Shown here: in pieces, positions 21,301 through 29,362 of the stretch
How positions within the stretch are numbered: position 1 is the stretch's first letter
Layout of the letters: the number at the start of each line of letters is the position of its first letter
Source of the DNA: Chitinophaga varians
Lineage (GTDB): Bacteria > Bacteroidota > Bacteroidia > Chitinophagales > Chitinophagaceae
Assembly: GCF_014529945.1 (NCBI RefSeq)
Contig: NZ_JACVFB010000006.1
Location: 62,001-126,000 of the forward strand
Direction of reading: 5' to 3'
DNA length: 64,000 nt
Position numbers and translations under genes: made by a program
The notes under the pieces: generated by a model
What the model was told of the DNA's origin: nothing
The model's database searches: none
What the model saw: the letters and a program-made list of their open reading frames with translations, nothing else

Positions 21301-24300
21301 AATACCACTAATACCACCGGTAACAATCTCGAGGGAAGCGTACGGTGGAACAGCTGTTCACCGGCTGCTGGCTGCCGTGTGCCTGACAGAGAATGGCAGC
21401 AGTATGCGGAGTATTATTTTCAGTTGAAGGAGCGCTATTATCAGCGGGCCAGGAATGCCGGGCCTTGTTCGGGGAAATGTCTTGTAGGGGCTTATCCGGG
21501 TGCAACTGTTGGGGGAGCGTCTGTGGCTGATCAATGTGCCAGGTTTGATGTCAGTATGTTTAGTTACTATGAGACCTGGCCTCCTGATGATATTCATCCA
21601 TTGATTTATCTGGAGAAGGTGAGCGGGCCACCAATTCCCAAAGGGATTACGCTGATCATTAACCTGTACAGCCCGAAGGACCCTGCCAACCCCGGCGGCC
21701 CTACCGGCTCTATACTAGACGATACAGAGTTCTTTACCTATAACTCTCCTACAAAGAAGCTCCTCACTTTAAACTCATATCCGTTGAGGACCTTAACCAT
21801 GGAATGTACCGGTTATGTAGCAGAACCGGATTCTTGTCCTGCCGGGTATAAAAATAAAGTATCTCATATTAATAATCTGGGATACAAACCCGCTGCTACT
21901 GTAAACCTTGATTCCAGTCTGGCAGCAGGAAGGGATTCTATGAATGTGCATATAGGCCGTGCCTGTAAGGCAAATGTGGATAATTTCATCACCAGCCTGT
22001 CGGCATCACCGGCTTACCAATCGCTTGCACCTGCTGTCAAAACGCAATTCCGCGCCCGTTTAGAAGAAGTATGCCGTAACGGTAGCGACAATACACATGT
22101 AAATGGTTCCAGTTCCGTAAAACCTGGTAACCTGAATGCAGATGGCGATGCCTCCTTCGAACAGGTGGTACGCCGGTACCTGGGCAACTTTGATCTGGTT
22201 AAGAATCCATGGGTACAGGACGGATTGTATCCCTATGATGTCCCGGTTCAAAGTGTGGTCAAAGTGATCAGCAATACAGATGAGGCTATCTGTAATCGTC
22301 TGAATATACTGATACAGGAAAAAAACAACACGCAGCCGGGCGCCACGCTGTATAACTTCCTTGTGGGGAAATATGGCGCTAATATGACGCTCACAGAGCC
22401 GGAATTGAACGCGTTGATAAAAGGTTGCAGCAACTGTCGCCGGCTGCTGGACAGAGCCATTAAATTGCCGGTCTTCCTGGATGGCAATGCCATCGGGTGT
22501 ATCAAAGCGGATGCTTTTCATGCCGCAGAAAGTGCTTTCAATGCAGCATTTGGAGGTGCCCCTGATACAGACCATCCTAACTATGAAGACGTATACCGCA
22601 ATTTCATGAACCAGCGGTTTGGTTTTACCCTTAGCTATATTGAGTATAAGAGCTATAAAGAGAAGATTGCCGGTACTCCTTCAGAAATGCTGTGCAACAA
22701 TCCGGTGTATGACGTAGTGACGGTAAATCCCTACCAGTGCATGCTGGAATTGACAGATGGCGCCGTGGCGGGTGCGTCACGACTATATGCAGCTTATGTC
22801 GATTCTGTGAAGAGAGTGTTCCGTAATGAGTATGTGGCGTTATGTGGCAGTGTTCAGCCGAAAGTGTCGCTGGAAACATCACAGCAGCATTATCATTATA
22901 CGCTGTATTACTATGACCTGGCGGGTTCACTGGTACGTACCGTTCCGCCGGAGGGGGTAGATATTATCAATGATCAGGAGATGCTCGACAGAGTCGACAA
23001 GGCCCGTCGTGTAGATTATAGCAGCTGTTCCTATAACGGCCCGGCAGCCAATACCGATGCACAGGCCGCGCTGGACATGCTTTCTACGGCTGTTACCAGC
23101 ACCGTTAACCGTTCTGTGGAATTCTGGTTGCACAGTGAAAACGGCAGCGCTTCGCAGGTGATCACCCCGGCAGGAAACAACAAGATTTATTTCTATCTCT
23201 GCCAGAGTGATAAATACCTGAGTGTATCCGTCTATAATCTGGAGTACCCTTCACAAACGAAGATCGATATCCTGTCGTCTAAACATATGACAGTAGATCT
23301 GAGTTCCATATTGCCTTTGGGGCAGTTTACCCATGTGGTGGTACAAGGCGCTAATCTGTCCGACCCATCAGCGCCGCTGAATATTTTCGTCAATGGCCGT
23401 GCCTTTACGCCGCTGGCAGACCCGCCATCATCAGCCTGTGGGTGGACGATTACCGTCGGTCCCGATGGCATCTCTTCCTTTACCGCAGACTTGACGCAGC
23501 TGAAGCAGCTGCGTGTATACAACCGCGAATTATCTGGTGCTGAAATAGCGGCCAATGCGCAGGAAGTATGTATGGGTATGGCGCCGTTATACAGCAGTGG
23601 CCTGTTGCGGGACAACATGATCTGGTCAAGGTTTAACACCCCTGTACCGGGATCACCTTCTACTGTACCGGGCCAGGGCACCACGGAAGGACAGGTATTG
23701 GCGGTTTATCCCCGTCACCGGTTAACCACCGACTATGCCTACAACTCACTGGGGCAGGTGGTGCAACAACGTACTCCTGATGCCGGTATGAATTATTTCT
23801 GGTATGATTACAAAGGCCGCCTGGTGGCATCCCGGAATGCTATCCAGATTGAAAAACCAGACCAGTACAGCTATACAGCTTACGATTTATTGGGTCGTGT
23901 AGTGGAAGTGGGAGAAAAGAAAAATGCGACCAGTCTGGGTAACGCTGATTTTGTGCCACCATCGATCCTGAATTCGTTCGAAGCTTCCGGAGCCGTATCA
24001 CAGATCACGCGTACCTACTATGATGACAAAATACCCGGAACACCTTACGATCAGGCCAACCTGCGTAAAAGAGTGGCCGCCAGTTTGTATAGAGAAACAC
24101 CGGAATCTGAAGCCGTGGGTACCTACTACAGTTATGATGCCGCCGGCAACGTGAAAACCCTGTGGCAGAAACTGTATGGGCTATACGAAGTAAAGCAGAC
24201 CGACTACAACTATGATCTCGTCAGCGGAAAAGTAAATGCCGTACGGTACCAGTTCGGTAAGCCGGACCAGTTCTTTTATAACTACGAATACGATGCAGAA

Positions 24301-26550
24301 AACAGGTTAATAGGCGCCTTAACGGACGTTGCACATGCCGGCGATGGGTGGAAGGTATTCCCTCGTAATGGAGCCAACCGCAATGCCAACTACCGCTATT
24401 ACCTGCATGGTCCGCTGGGCCGTACAGAAATCGGTAAAGAGGTACAGGGCATCGACTATATCTACACGCTGCAAGGCTGGCTGAAGGGTATCAATGGCAC
24501 CGGCCTTCTACCAACGCAGGAAATGGGGCAGGACGGCGCCCCCGGTGCACGGAGCACTTTCGCCCCGGATGTGATGGCCTACTCACTGGATTACTATAGC
24601 GGCGACTATAAGCCAATTGATGCTTCCGCTAATGCGCTGGCCATGAAATATGCTGCTTCCGCCGACGATATCACCGGTCATAACCTGTATAATGGTAATA
24701 TCAGTCGCACTACGCTGGCACTCAGTAAGTTGAACAGCGGCTCCCCGGTGGGCTACAGTTACCGCTACGATCAGCTCAACAGGCTTGTTCGTATGCGGCA
24801 GCATCAGCAGCCTGTCGGTACCACGTCATGGGGAATGGCGCAGGCGGTAGATGATTTCAAAGAAGATATCAGCTACGACGGTAACGGCAATATCCTGTCG
24901 TACCTGCGTAACGGTACCCGCGATATCAGCGTTCCCATGGACAACCTCACCTATTATTATCCCCGTAACGGTGATGGTAAGCTGGTGTCCAACCAGTTGC
25001 GCCATGTTAAAGATGCAGTGGATGATGCTGTCTACAAATTGGATATAGATAATATGCGCGACGATAATTATCTTTATGATAACATCGGTAACCTGGTAAA
25101 AGACCAGGCGGCAGGTATCAATGTCAACTGGAATCTGTACGGCAAAATCAGTAGCATCCGATTCGATGATGGCAGCTCTTTGGAATACAAATACGACGCC
25201 AGCGGTAACCGTACCTATAAAGCCTTCCTGAAAAATGGTGTCACCACCCGTACCTGGTATAGTCGCGACGCACAGGGTAATCCCCTCGCCGTCTACAGCG
25301 ATAACGGTAGCAGCCAGGTATACTGGAAAGAACAGCAGCTGTATGGCAGTTCCCGCCTCGGTATGTGGATGCCTGAAATGGCCGTCAGCGGCGGTACAAT
25401 CGGTAACGCTACTACGCTTTGGGGACAGACAAATCTGATCCGGTATGAGCTGTCTAATCACTTAGGGAATGTGATGGCGACTATTTCTGATGTTAAGACC
25501 GGTACAGATGCGACGGTGTTCTCAGCGACGGACTATGCGCCTTTTGGGATGCAGATGGTGGGGAGGAAGTGGAGTCTGAGCGGGGGGTATAGGTATGGGT
25601 TTAACGGGAAGGAGAATGATAATGAGGTGAAGGGAGAGGGGAACCAGCAGGATTATGGGTTTAGGATATATGATCCGAGGGTTGGAAAGTTCTTGAGTGT
25701 AGATCCACTCACCGGAAAATATCCCGAATTGACGCCATATCAGTTTGCAAGTAATAGGCCAATAGATGGTGTTGATCTTGATGGATTGGAATATTCCCCA
25801 CCAATGAAATTCAATGAAAATGGAAAGACCGTTGTCGATTCTAAGGCTGCTACAGAACAACATACAGGTCCGCACAACGTAAATACATTGGCAGTTGCAG
25901 GGCTTGTGGCCGCAGATATGTTAACCGATGGAGCACTAACTCCACTAATATTTGCGTCGAGTGTTATTTCTCATACTCCTTCTAAGAATCTTGAAGGACG
26001 TCAAGCACAAGAGGAACGAGGAAAAGAGGCCTTAACGAACTTAGCGACGACTTTGGCGTTGCAAAAAAGCTTAAGTCTTGCTGGTAACGTGCTCAACTTA
26101 GTTGTGAAAAATGCTTCGAAAGCGATTTATACCAGGTTAGGATCATTAAAAAGTCCAGCAAGAGAAATTTTACCTGGTGAGGATATTCCTCTCCAGGCTG
26201 GTAAGCAGAATAGATCTTTTTTTTCCGAAAAATTCTCCGATATTAATACTGGAGCATATGGCGATCAGTCAACTAAATATATATGGACTATCGATGATGG
26301 AGGTATTAACATCGGCTACGAGAATACCCCAATTGGAGGAAATTCTGTAATTAAACATACCAACCTGAGTCCAAAAGCTTATTCTGGAGGAGAGGCGTGG
26401 TTTACAGATTCGAAGACTGTTCATATAAACGCTTGGTCTGGACGATTCGGGGCCGGTGCAAAAATGACAACTGAACAGTATAATGCTTCTATAGATGGAT
26501 GGAAAAGTTTGGGATACAAAGTTGTTGCTGAACCGTATATGCCTAAATAG
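18328..26550 (+). CDS. RHS repeat protein with C-terminal polymorphic toxin-like domain
   Basis: A 2740-residue protein with a signal peptide (hydrophobic residues about 10-28). In order: beta-rich and Cys-rich domains (about 30-1580), a LamG-like segment (about 1590-1750, SVEFWLHSENG...LKQLRVYNRELSGAEI), YD repeats (about 1790-2400, e.g. YAYNSLGQVVQQRTPD), and the RHS core (YGFNGKENDNEVKGEG, then FRIYDPRVGKFLSVDPL near 2445). The core ends in DGVDLDGLEY near 2485, equivalent to the autocleavage region of Rhs proteins. The last 250 residues form a variable CT with a hydrophobic pretoxin stretch. The terminal block contains HTNLSPKAYSGGEAWF and VHINAWSGRFGAG, similar to small ribonuclease-type toxins of contact systems; this identification is tentative. 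An immunity gene follows 6 bp later. DNA of the core is repeated downstream with other CTs. Confidence 0.85.
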   Translation: MSLYLRMKTWVPCLITALLLLWAGMAHAAIEPYQQQLSGKLKKGDTLIVKDEKFENPAYDWRAIRNNGVLDRITFMVNPDTVVTFKKNFSCKVDLKIEYWSGPGQDNPITLPGIPLTIRYDTTAGAVYQLSDQYDFKNAYRIKITINDISSAELGELPPVFLLRAQVVVNRDYLPQKDHQLEPVVSLVPMGMQAKTLTANAAANANAGTGQVQISWDANGAQKFDLEWTFVDEESVYGRMLEQFPSQPDAMMAMIFRNNSSRVTVMENSYRIPVTQQYKFLLVRIRTVDESSQYRTEGPWVYTCKLDGVQQPGVIALDAAWHQPKLNWQYSVSFAEDGKRKEVMSYLDGTLRNRQTVTLNNSDQVAVAAESLLDDFGRPVASILPAPLAANKIDYYPLLNKSLSGGAYTATNIFKGLTGNCIGKPDPLNTSSGAGYYYSSSNQALGGDFRKYIPDAEGYPLAVTSYTADNTGRISQQGGVGASLQPDPVPANSHATRYYYGKPEQWELDRIFGNDAGYANHYLKNMVVDPNGEVAISYLNAAGKTVATALTGANPNTSLLPLNSRPAAVRATVTLLQPGRFVFDPQLLKLTASTTYLASVPNVTDNLTFNMPSLIKGYQQNGVSICSNCYYELKVVVADDCNNKLVEMTDVKTGKELSDCSATADYTNTIAVPINKIGEYYITFELALNPKVIEAYTEDFITRNTNLKTQFQFVMEALAREDFAGCFSECTTCKAALGAKDDFVNALRGRLQRDGVDVVANASVINTWAQGLYDALYSNCMTLRATCMPSPCDKLRKLLEADVKPGGQFSPFDADGNPLETDINIVFKNWRKVFPERQPGTTEYESERIDLEDGSYTSPYDANFGWAMVKRYWKEEWAAKFIGEHPEYCALLYCEQNSSYMAWDQRAQEVYTSAADIPVIAPGLQYSYTNGHWLADVDPFFTNGPGNSMATAFKADLDNYTRNVLGVKDTRLYNKDLSAYVDYQLYCADSLNTTNTTGNNLEGSVRWNSCSPAAGCRVPDREWQQYAEYYFQLKERYYQRARNAGPCSGKCLVGAYPGATVGGASVADQCARFDVSMFSYYETWPPDDIHPLIYLEKVSGPPIPKGITLIINLYSPKDPANPGGPTGSILDDTEFFTYNSPTKKLLTLNSYPLRTLTMECTGYVAEPDSCPAGYKNKVSHINNLGYKPAATVNLDSSLAAGRDSMNVHIGRACKANVDNFITSLSASPAYQSLAPAVKTQFRARLEEVCRNGSDNTHVNGSSSVKPGNLNADGDASFEQVVRRYLGNFDLVKNPWVQDGLYPYDVPVQSVVKVISNTDEAICNRLNILIQEKNNTQPGATLYNFLVGKYGANMTLTEPELNALIKGCSNCRRLLDRAIKLPVFLDGNAIGCIKADAFHAAESAFNAAFGGAPDTDHPNYEDVYRNFMNQRFGFTLSYIEYKSYKEKIAGTPSEMLCNNPVYDVVTVNPYQCMLELTDGAVAGASRLYAAYVDSVKRVFRNEYVALCGSVQPKVSLETSQQHYHYTLYYYDLAGSLVRTVPPEGVDIINDQEMLDRVDKARRVDYSSCSYNGPAANTDAQAALDMLSTAVTSTVNRSVEFWLHSENGSASQVITPAGNNKIYFYLCQSDKYLSVSVYNLEYPSQTKIDILSSKHMTVDLSSILPLGQFTHVVVQGANLSDPSAPLNIFVNGRAFTPLADPPSSACGWTITVGPDGISSFTADLTQLKQLRVYNRELSGAEIAANAQEVCMGMAPLYSSGLLRDNMIWSRFNTPVPGSPSTVPGQGTTEGQVLAVYPRHRLTTDYAYNSLGQVVQQRTPDAGMNYFWYDYKGRLVASRNAIQIEKPDQYSYTAYDLLGRVVEVGEKKNATSLGNADFVPPSILNSFEASGAVSQITRTYYDDKIPGTPYDQANLRKRVAASLYRETPESEAVGTYYSYDAAGNVKTLWQKLYGLYEVKQTDYNYDLVSGKVNAVRYQFGKPDQFFYNYEYDAENRLIGALTDVAHAGDGWKVFPRNGANRNANYRYYLHGPLGRTEIGKEVQGIDYIYTLQGWLKGINGTGLLPTQEMGQDGAPGARSTFAPDVMAYSLDYYSGDYKPIDASANALAMKYAASADDITGHNLYNGNISRTTLALSKLNSGSPVGYSYRYDQLNRLVRMRQHQQPVGTTSWGMAQAVDDFKEDISYDGNGNILSYLRNGTRDISVPMDNLTYYYPRNGDGKLVSNQLRHVKDAVDDAVYKLDIDNMRDDNYLYDNIGNLVKDQAAGINVNWNLYGKISSIRFDDGSSLEYKYDASGNRTYKAFLKNGVTTRTWYSRDAQGNPLAVYSDNGSSQVYWKEQQLYGSSRLGMWMPEMAVSGGTIGNATTLWGQTNLIRYELSNHLGNVMATISDVKTGTDATVFSATDYAPFGMQMVGRKWSLSGGYRYGFNGKENDNEVKGEGNQQDYGFRIYDPRVGKFLSVDPLTGKYPELTPYQFASNRPIDGVDLDGLEYSPPMKFNENGKTVVDSKAATEQHTGPHNVNTLAVAGLVAADMLTDGALTPLIFASSVISHTPSKNLEGRQAQEERGKEALTNLATTLALQKSLSLAGNVLNLVVKNASKAIYTRLGSLKSPAREILPGEDIPLQAGKQNRSFFSEKFSDINTGAYGDQSTKYIWTIDDGGINIGYENTPIGGNSVIKHTNLSPKAYSGGEAWFTDSKTVHINAWSGRFGAGAKMTTEQYNASIDGWKSLGYKVVAEPYMPK
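25435..25710 (+). repeat. RHS core repeat copy R0, in the expressed gene
   Basis: DNA for the end of the RHS core (from LIRYELSNHLGN to KFLSVDPL). It recurs at 27013-27276, 34776-34900 and 36604-36881, each time followed by a different C-terminal domain. The + strand is poor in C and rich in G/A compared with the upstream part of the gene. It marks the point where CT cassettes could recombine. Confidence 0.9.
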
Positions 26551-26556
26551 ATAATT

Positions 26557-26781
26557 ATGGATAATTATATAAGAAATTCGCAGATCTTGATTGAAAATAA
26601 TTGGATAGAAGTTGAGCCTATGTCTTTTAGACATAATATTGATAAAGAATTGGAGATATTATTTGACACTTCTGACCAGATTGAGATATACAAAAAAGGA
26701 AAGCGAATAGGCGGATTCTATATTAAGGATTCCGATTATTTACTTCAAATTATTCATGGCTTAACTGGTGGGTCTATTTGA
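26557..26781 (+). CDS. Candidate immunity protein to the RHS C-terminal toxin
   Basis: A 74-residue acidic protein encoded 6 bp after the RHS gene, in the position where immunity genes of RHS toxins lie. No signal peptide and no known motif. A decayed copy of its 3' end lies at about 36240-36371, so it belongs to a gene family of the array. Function is inferred from position. Confidence 0.65.
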   Translation: MDNYIRNSQILIENNWIEVEPMSFRHNIDKELEILFDTSDQIEIYKKGKRIGGFYIKDSDYLLQIIHGLTGGSI

Positions 26782-27080
26782 ATCAGACAATTCTTTTTCA
26801 AGTAGGAATTCTCTACGATTTACCTTAGTAAGCATTGTATCAAAATCATGTTACAGTGCTTGTCAAACTCTTTTCTCTTCGGATGTCTTTTACCTTTTAG
26901 TGAACTGAAAAAAATAGCAGCCATACAGTAGCTTGCTTTGGTATGTGGGTGCCTGAAATAATCGTCAGCGGCGGTACTATCGGCAATGCCACTACGCTGT
27001 GGGACAGACGAATCTGATCCGGTATGAGCTGTCTAATCACTTAGGGAACGTGATGGCCACTATTTCTGACGCTAACCACC
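26782..27080 (+). pseudogene. Degenerate upstream part of RHS core copy R1
   Basis: From about 26905 the DNA is recognisably related to the RHS gene at 25338-25435 (encoding QLYGSSRLGMWMPEM and SGGTIGNATTLWGQT) but has lost its frame by small deletions. One of about 17 bp around 27072 removes the VKTGTDAT codons. The stretch 26782-26905 is non-coding and matches 36372-36480 in outline. No intact gene lies here. Confidence 0.7.
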
Positions 27081-27276
27081 GTGCTCTCAGCGATGGACTA
27101 TGCGCCGTTCGGGATGCAGATGGTGGGGAGGAAGTGGAATTTGAAAGGGGTATATCGTTATGGGTTTAACGGGAAGGAAAATGATAATGAAGTAAAGGGG
27201 GAGGGGAACCAGCAGGATTATGGGATGAGGGTGTATGATCCGAGGATAGGGAAGTTCTTATCTGTAGACCCACTAT
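27013..27276 (+). repeat. RHS core repeat copy R1
   Basis: Second copy of the core DNA, with scattered substitutions and a deletion of about 17 bp near 27072 relative to R0. It reads through in frame from a GTG at 27081 into a CT unrelated to that of the expressed gene. Confidence 0.88.
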
Positions 27277-28133
27277 CCAAATCCTATCCATGGAATAGTA
27301 CATATGCTTATGCAGAAAATAGGGTAATAGATGGTGTTGACTTAGATGGAGGAGAGGTTTTACATTACTCGCTGAATTTGAAAGATGGCAGGGCGACATC
27401 AATTTCTTTAGATAATGTTCAGCGTACAATTCCTTGGAATATAGAAACCATTTTGGAAACCAAAATGAGAATAGATGTTCCTGCTGAACAGTTTGGGAAG
27501 GCCTACGTATTACACTTTGGATATTACCGATATGCTTTTGGTAGTATGCGTGAGATGGCTGGTGCAATTAAAGGGCTTAATAAGTACTTGGATAATGGTG
27601 GTAGTTTGGGCAGTTTGCATTCGCTTCCTGGTGTGCCTTACAATAAAACATTGGAATATGCTGATGAATTTGGAGAAAGTTTACAGAGGGTTGGTAATCT
27701 TGCAGGAGCTGGCGCAACATTAGGCGTCGGACTTAGAAATCTAGTTGGATATTTTGGTTTTGAGGTGCCGTTAGGAGGACGTTATAAAGATATTCCTAAA
27801 AAGGAATACTTTGATAATCATGAATTACCATCAAAATCTACATTGAAAAAGTTTGGTATTCCAGCTGGCGATGCACCTGCAGTTCAGATGGAAACACCAG
27901 CTCATAATTTAACAGGAAGTTTTAAAAATACCCGTAGTGCTCGTGAATTTAGAGCTCGTGAAGCATTATTGATAGAAGAAAAGAAATATAACGAATTGTG
28001 GAATTTTGTTGAGAAAGATTACAGACAGGCAATGAAAAATGCAGGTTATGAAGTCAATGAGAGGGCTCTTAATCAGGCGAAAAAATATTTCTTCGAGGAA
28101 ACAGTTCCAAAATTAAATACTAATACTAAATAA
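27081..28133 (+). CDS. Orphan RHS core fragment fused to C-terminal toxin-like domain (cassette 1)
   Basis: A 350-residue frame beginning in the RHS core (DYAPFGMQMVGRKW, YGFNGKENDNEVKGEG, MRVYDPRIGKFLSVDPL, then DGVDLDGG) with no signal peptide or repeats, so it is a silent CT cassette rather than a full toxin. The CT (about residues 90-350) ends with PAVQMETPAHNLTGSFKN...AREFRAREALLIEEKKY near residues 280-325. The spacing resembles that of predicted nuclease toxins with a 'VQM..xxH..TGS...A.xFR' signature; this is inference. An immunity gene starts 3 bp after the stop. Without recombination into the expressed gene the CT has no export route. Confidence 0.75.
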   Translation: MLSAMDYAPFGMQMVGRKWNLKGVYRYGFNGKENDNEVKGEGNQQDYGMRVYDPRIGKFLSVDPLSKSYPWNSTYAYAENRVIDGVDLDGGEVLHYSLNLKDGRATSISLDNVQRTIPWNIETILETKMRIDVPAEQFGKAYVLHFGYYRYAFGSMREMAGAIKGLNKYLDNGGSLGSLHSLPGVPYNKTLEYADEFGESLQRVGNLAGAGATLGVGLRNLVGYFGFEVPLGGRYKDIPKKEYFDNHELPSKSTLKKFGIPAGDAPAVQMETPAHNLTGSFKNTRSAREFRAREALLIEEKKYNELWNFVEKDYRQAMKNAGYEVNERALNQAKKYFFEETVPKLNTNTK

Positions 28134-28136
28134 GCT

Positions 28137-28586
28137 ATGATATTAGATATTCTGCCGTATGAAAGAGTCGGAGATATTTATTTAGGCTCAAAGAAAGATG
28201 CGATAAATAAAGCTCTGGGTGATAAATTTGTGTTTATGACTTATGATTATAGTACGGATACTGCTGATTACTATAAGGAGTATGGGCTCAGTTTTGATTA
28301 TGATGATCTAAAGAACTGTATCTCGATCAATGTAGAAGCTCCGTCAGTAGCCATTTATGATGGTATAGATGTGCTTAGAACTAGTTTTTCAGATTTAAAA
28401 TCCATGTTCATAAGTAAAGAGAAGAATGCTTTTGTTGATGATAATAATGTTCTGTTCCTTGACTTAGGAATAGGGTTGTCATTTGGTGATGGTGAAGAAC
28501 TGGAAGGGCAATCTCCAACAGTTTTGACCATATTTATTAAAGGCTTGTTTGATAAGTACATTCAAGAATATGAACGCTTATGGTAA
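28137..28586 (+). CDS. Candidate immunity protein of cassette 1
   Basis: A 149-residue acidic cytosolic protein. Its N-terminus, LPYERVGDIYLGSKKDAINKALG, has the 'P-x-x-x-x-G-x-I-x-x-G ... LG' start that is common in small immunity-type proteins of Bacteroidota and Firmicutes toxin loci. The gene lies 3 bp after the cassette 1 toxin and converges on an antisense XRE gene across a large hairpin. Function inferred from context. Confidence 0.7.
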   Translation: MILDILPYERVGDIYLGSKKDAINKALGDKFVFMTYDYSTDTADYYKEYGLSFDYDDLKNCISINVEAPSVAIYDGIDVLRTSFSDLKSMFISKEKNAFVDDNNVLFLDLGIGLSFGDGEELEGQSPTVLTIFIKGLFDKYIQEYERLW

Positions 28587-28590
28587 AAGA

Positions 28591-28653
28591 GCTTTTGCAC
28601 ATAAATAGTAAACCCCGGTCACCGACCGGGGTTTACTATTTATGTGCAAAAGC
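28591..28653. repeat. Perfect 30-bp inverted repeat with 3-base loop
   Basis: Arms at 28591-28620 and 28624-28653 are exact complements around the loop ACC. The right arm contains the last codons of the antisense XRE gene and the left arm is an inverted duplicate of them. It can act as a terminator for both convergent genes (T-run after 28653 on the + strand), but a 30-bp perfect stem is much longer than needed. An 18-bp stretch of the arm recurs with one mismatch at 29027-29044. Confidence 0.85.
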
Positions 28654-28983
28654 CTTTTTAGTTCTAGCGTTCTGTAATAGGCTGTCGATAGTATATAAAA
28701 TACAGTGTTTATCCTCTTCAGGTAGTGAGTTGATCTCATTAAGACGCTGTAACATGGCAGGGTCTTTAAATGTACTGCTACTGGAGGCTTCACCGAGCAA
28801 ATAACCGACAGTAGTGTCCAGGAGTCGGGCGAGATTTTTAGCGACTTCAATGGAAGGCAGCATCTCATCCCGTTCATACTTGCCAATGACAGTGTATGAA
28901 GTTTTCATCTGCTTAGCTAACTATTGCTGGGAGAGGCTTTTAGCCTCCCTGCACTCCCTGAGTTTTTTACCGAAAGTAGCCAT
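28636..28983 (-). pseudogene. XRE-family regulator with in-frame amber codon
   Basis: Read from the ATG at 28983, the product is a helix-turn-helix repressor-like protein of about 115 residues (FGKKLRECREAKSLSQQ, stop, LAKQMKTSYTVIGKYERDEMLPSIEVAKNLARLLDTTVGYLLGEA). The TAG at 28921-28923 falls in the first helix of the HTH; translation might restart at the Met at 28908, giving 90 residues that lack part of the DNA-binding unit. Relatives of its 3' part lie antisense at 38359-38602 and 39330-39418, each behind an immunity gene. It probably once controlled the cassette or the adjoining mobile element. Confidence 0.75.
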
Positions 28984-29026
28984 TTTTAAACTGGATTAGG
29001 TACTAAATGACCGTATTCTACGGTGT

Positions 29027-29044
29027 TTTTGCAAATAAATAGTA
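29027..29044 (+). promoter_or_regulatory. Copy of hairpin-arm motif in the XRE/symE divergent region
   Basis: TTTTGCAAATAAATAGTA differs by one base from 28593-28610 in the inverted repeat. It lies in the 150-bp region between the divergent XRE and symE-like genes, where an operator of the XRE protein would be expected. Regulatory use is inferred. Confidence 0.4.
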
Positions 29045-29134
29045 CTAATAGGCTACAGAAAAATCTGAAAAAGTTTGTCAAATAAATATGATTAAGTGTG
29101 TTTGTATTGGATTGGGTACAAAAAATATTTTTTC

Positions 29135-29362
29135 ATGGAAACACGAAATAAAACTACGCGGCGTGCGAAGGTGCATGGCCGTTGTCAGGAAGTGTACAGG
29201 CTTTATCCTGATGGTCGTTCCGGTTACCGGGAAGTGCCGTTATTACGAATCGGAGGTTTATGGATGGAGAAGGTAGGTTTTAAGGTGGGTGACCAGATAG
29301 AAATCAAAGTAGAGAATGGAGCCCTGGTCATTAAAAAGCTGCGTGGTCATGGAAATCGCTGA
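29135..29362 (+). CDS. SymE-like protein (type I toxin / AbrB-fold family)
   Basis: A 75-residue protein whose second half, PLLRIGGLWMEKVGFKVGDQIEIKVENGALVIKK, matches the SymE pattern 'I-x-L-x-G-x-W-L-x-x-A-G-F-x-x-G-x-x-V-x-V-x-V-x-x-G-x-L-V-I'. SymE proteins carry an AbrB-like beta-hairpin fold, and in E. coli the protein is an SOS-induced toxin that binds nucleic acid and is controlled by an antisense RNA. The ATG at 29135 is chosen over the in-frame upstream ATG at 29096 because the family starts near there. The stop overlaps the start of the primase pseudogene. In this setting it may be a cargo or maintenance gene of the mobile element; no antisense RNA could be identified by eye. Confidence 0.75.
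   Translation: METRNKTTRRAKVHGRCQEVYRLYPDGRSGYREVPLLRIGGLWMEKVGFKVGDQIEIKVENGALVIKKLRGHGNR

Noticed and set aside
24826..25461. 211-codon minus-strand frame within the RHS gene
   Set aside because: Antisense to YD repeats of the RHS protein; no independent support.
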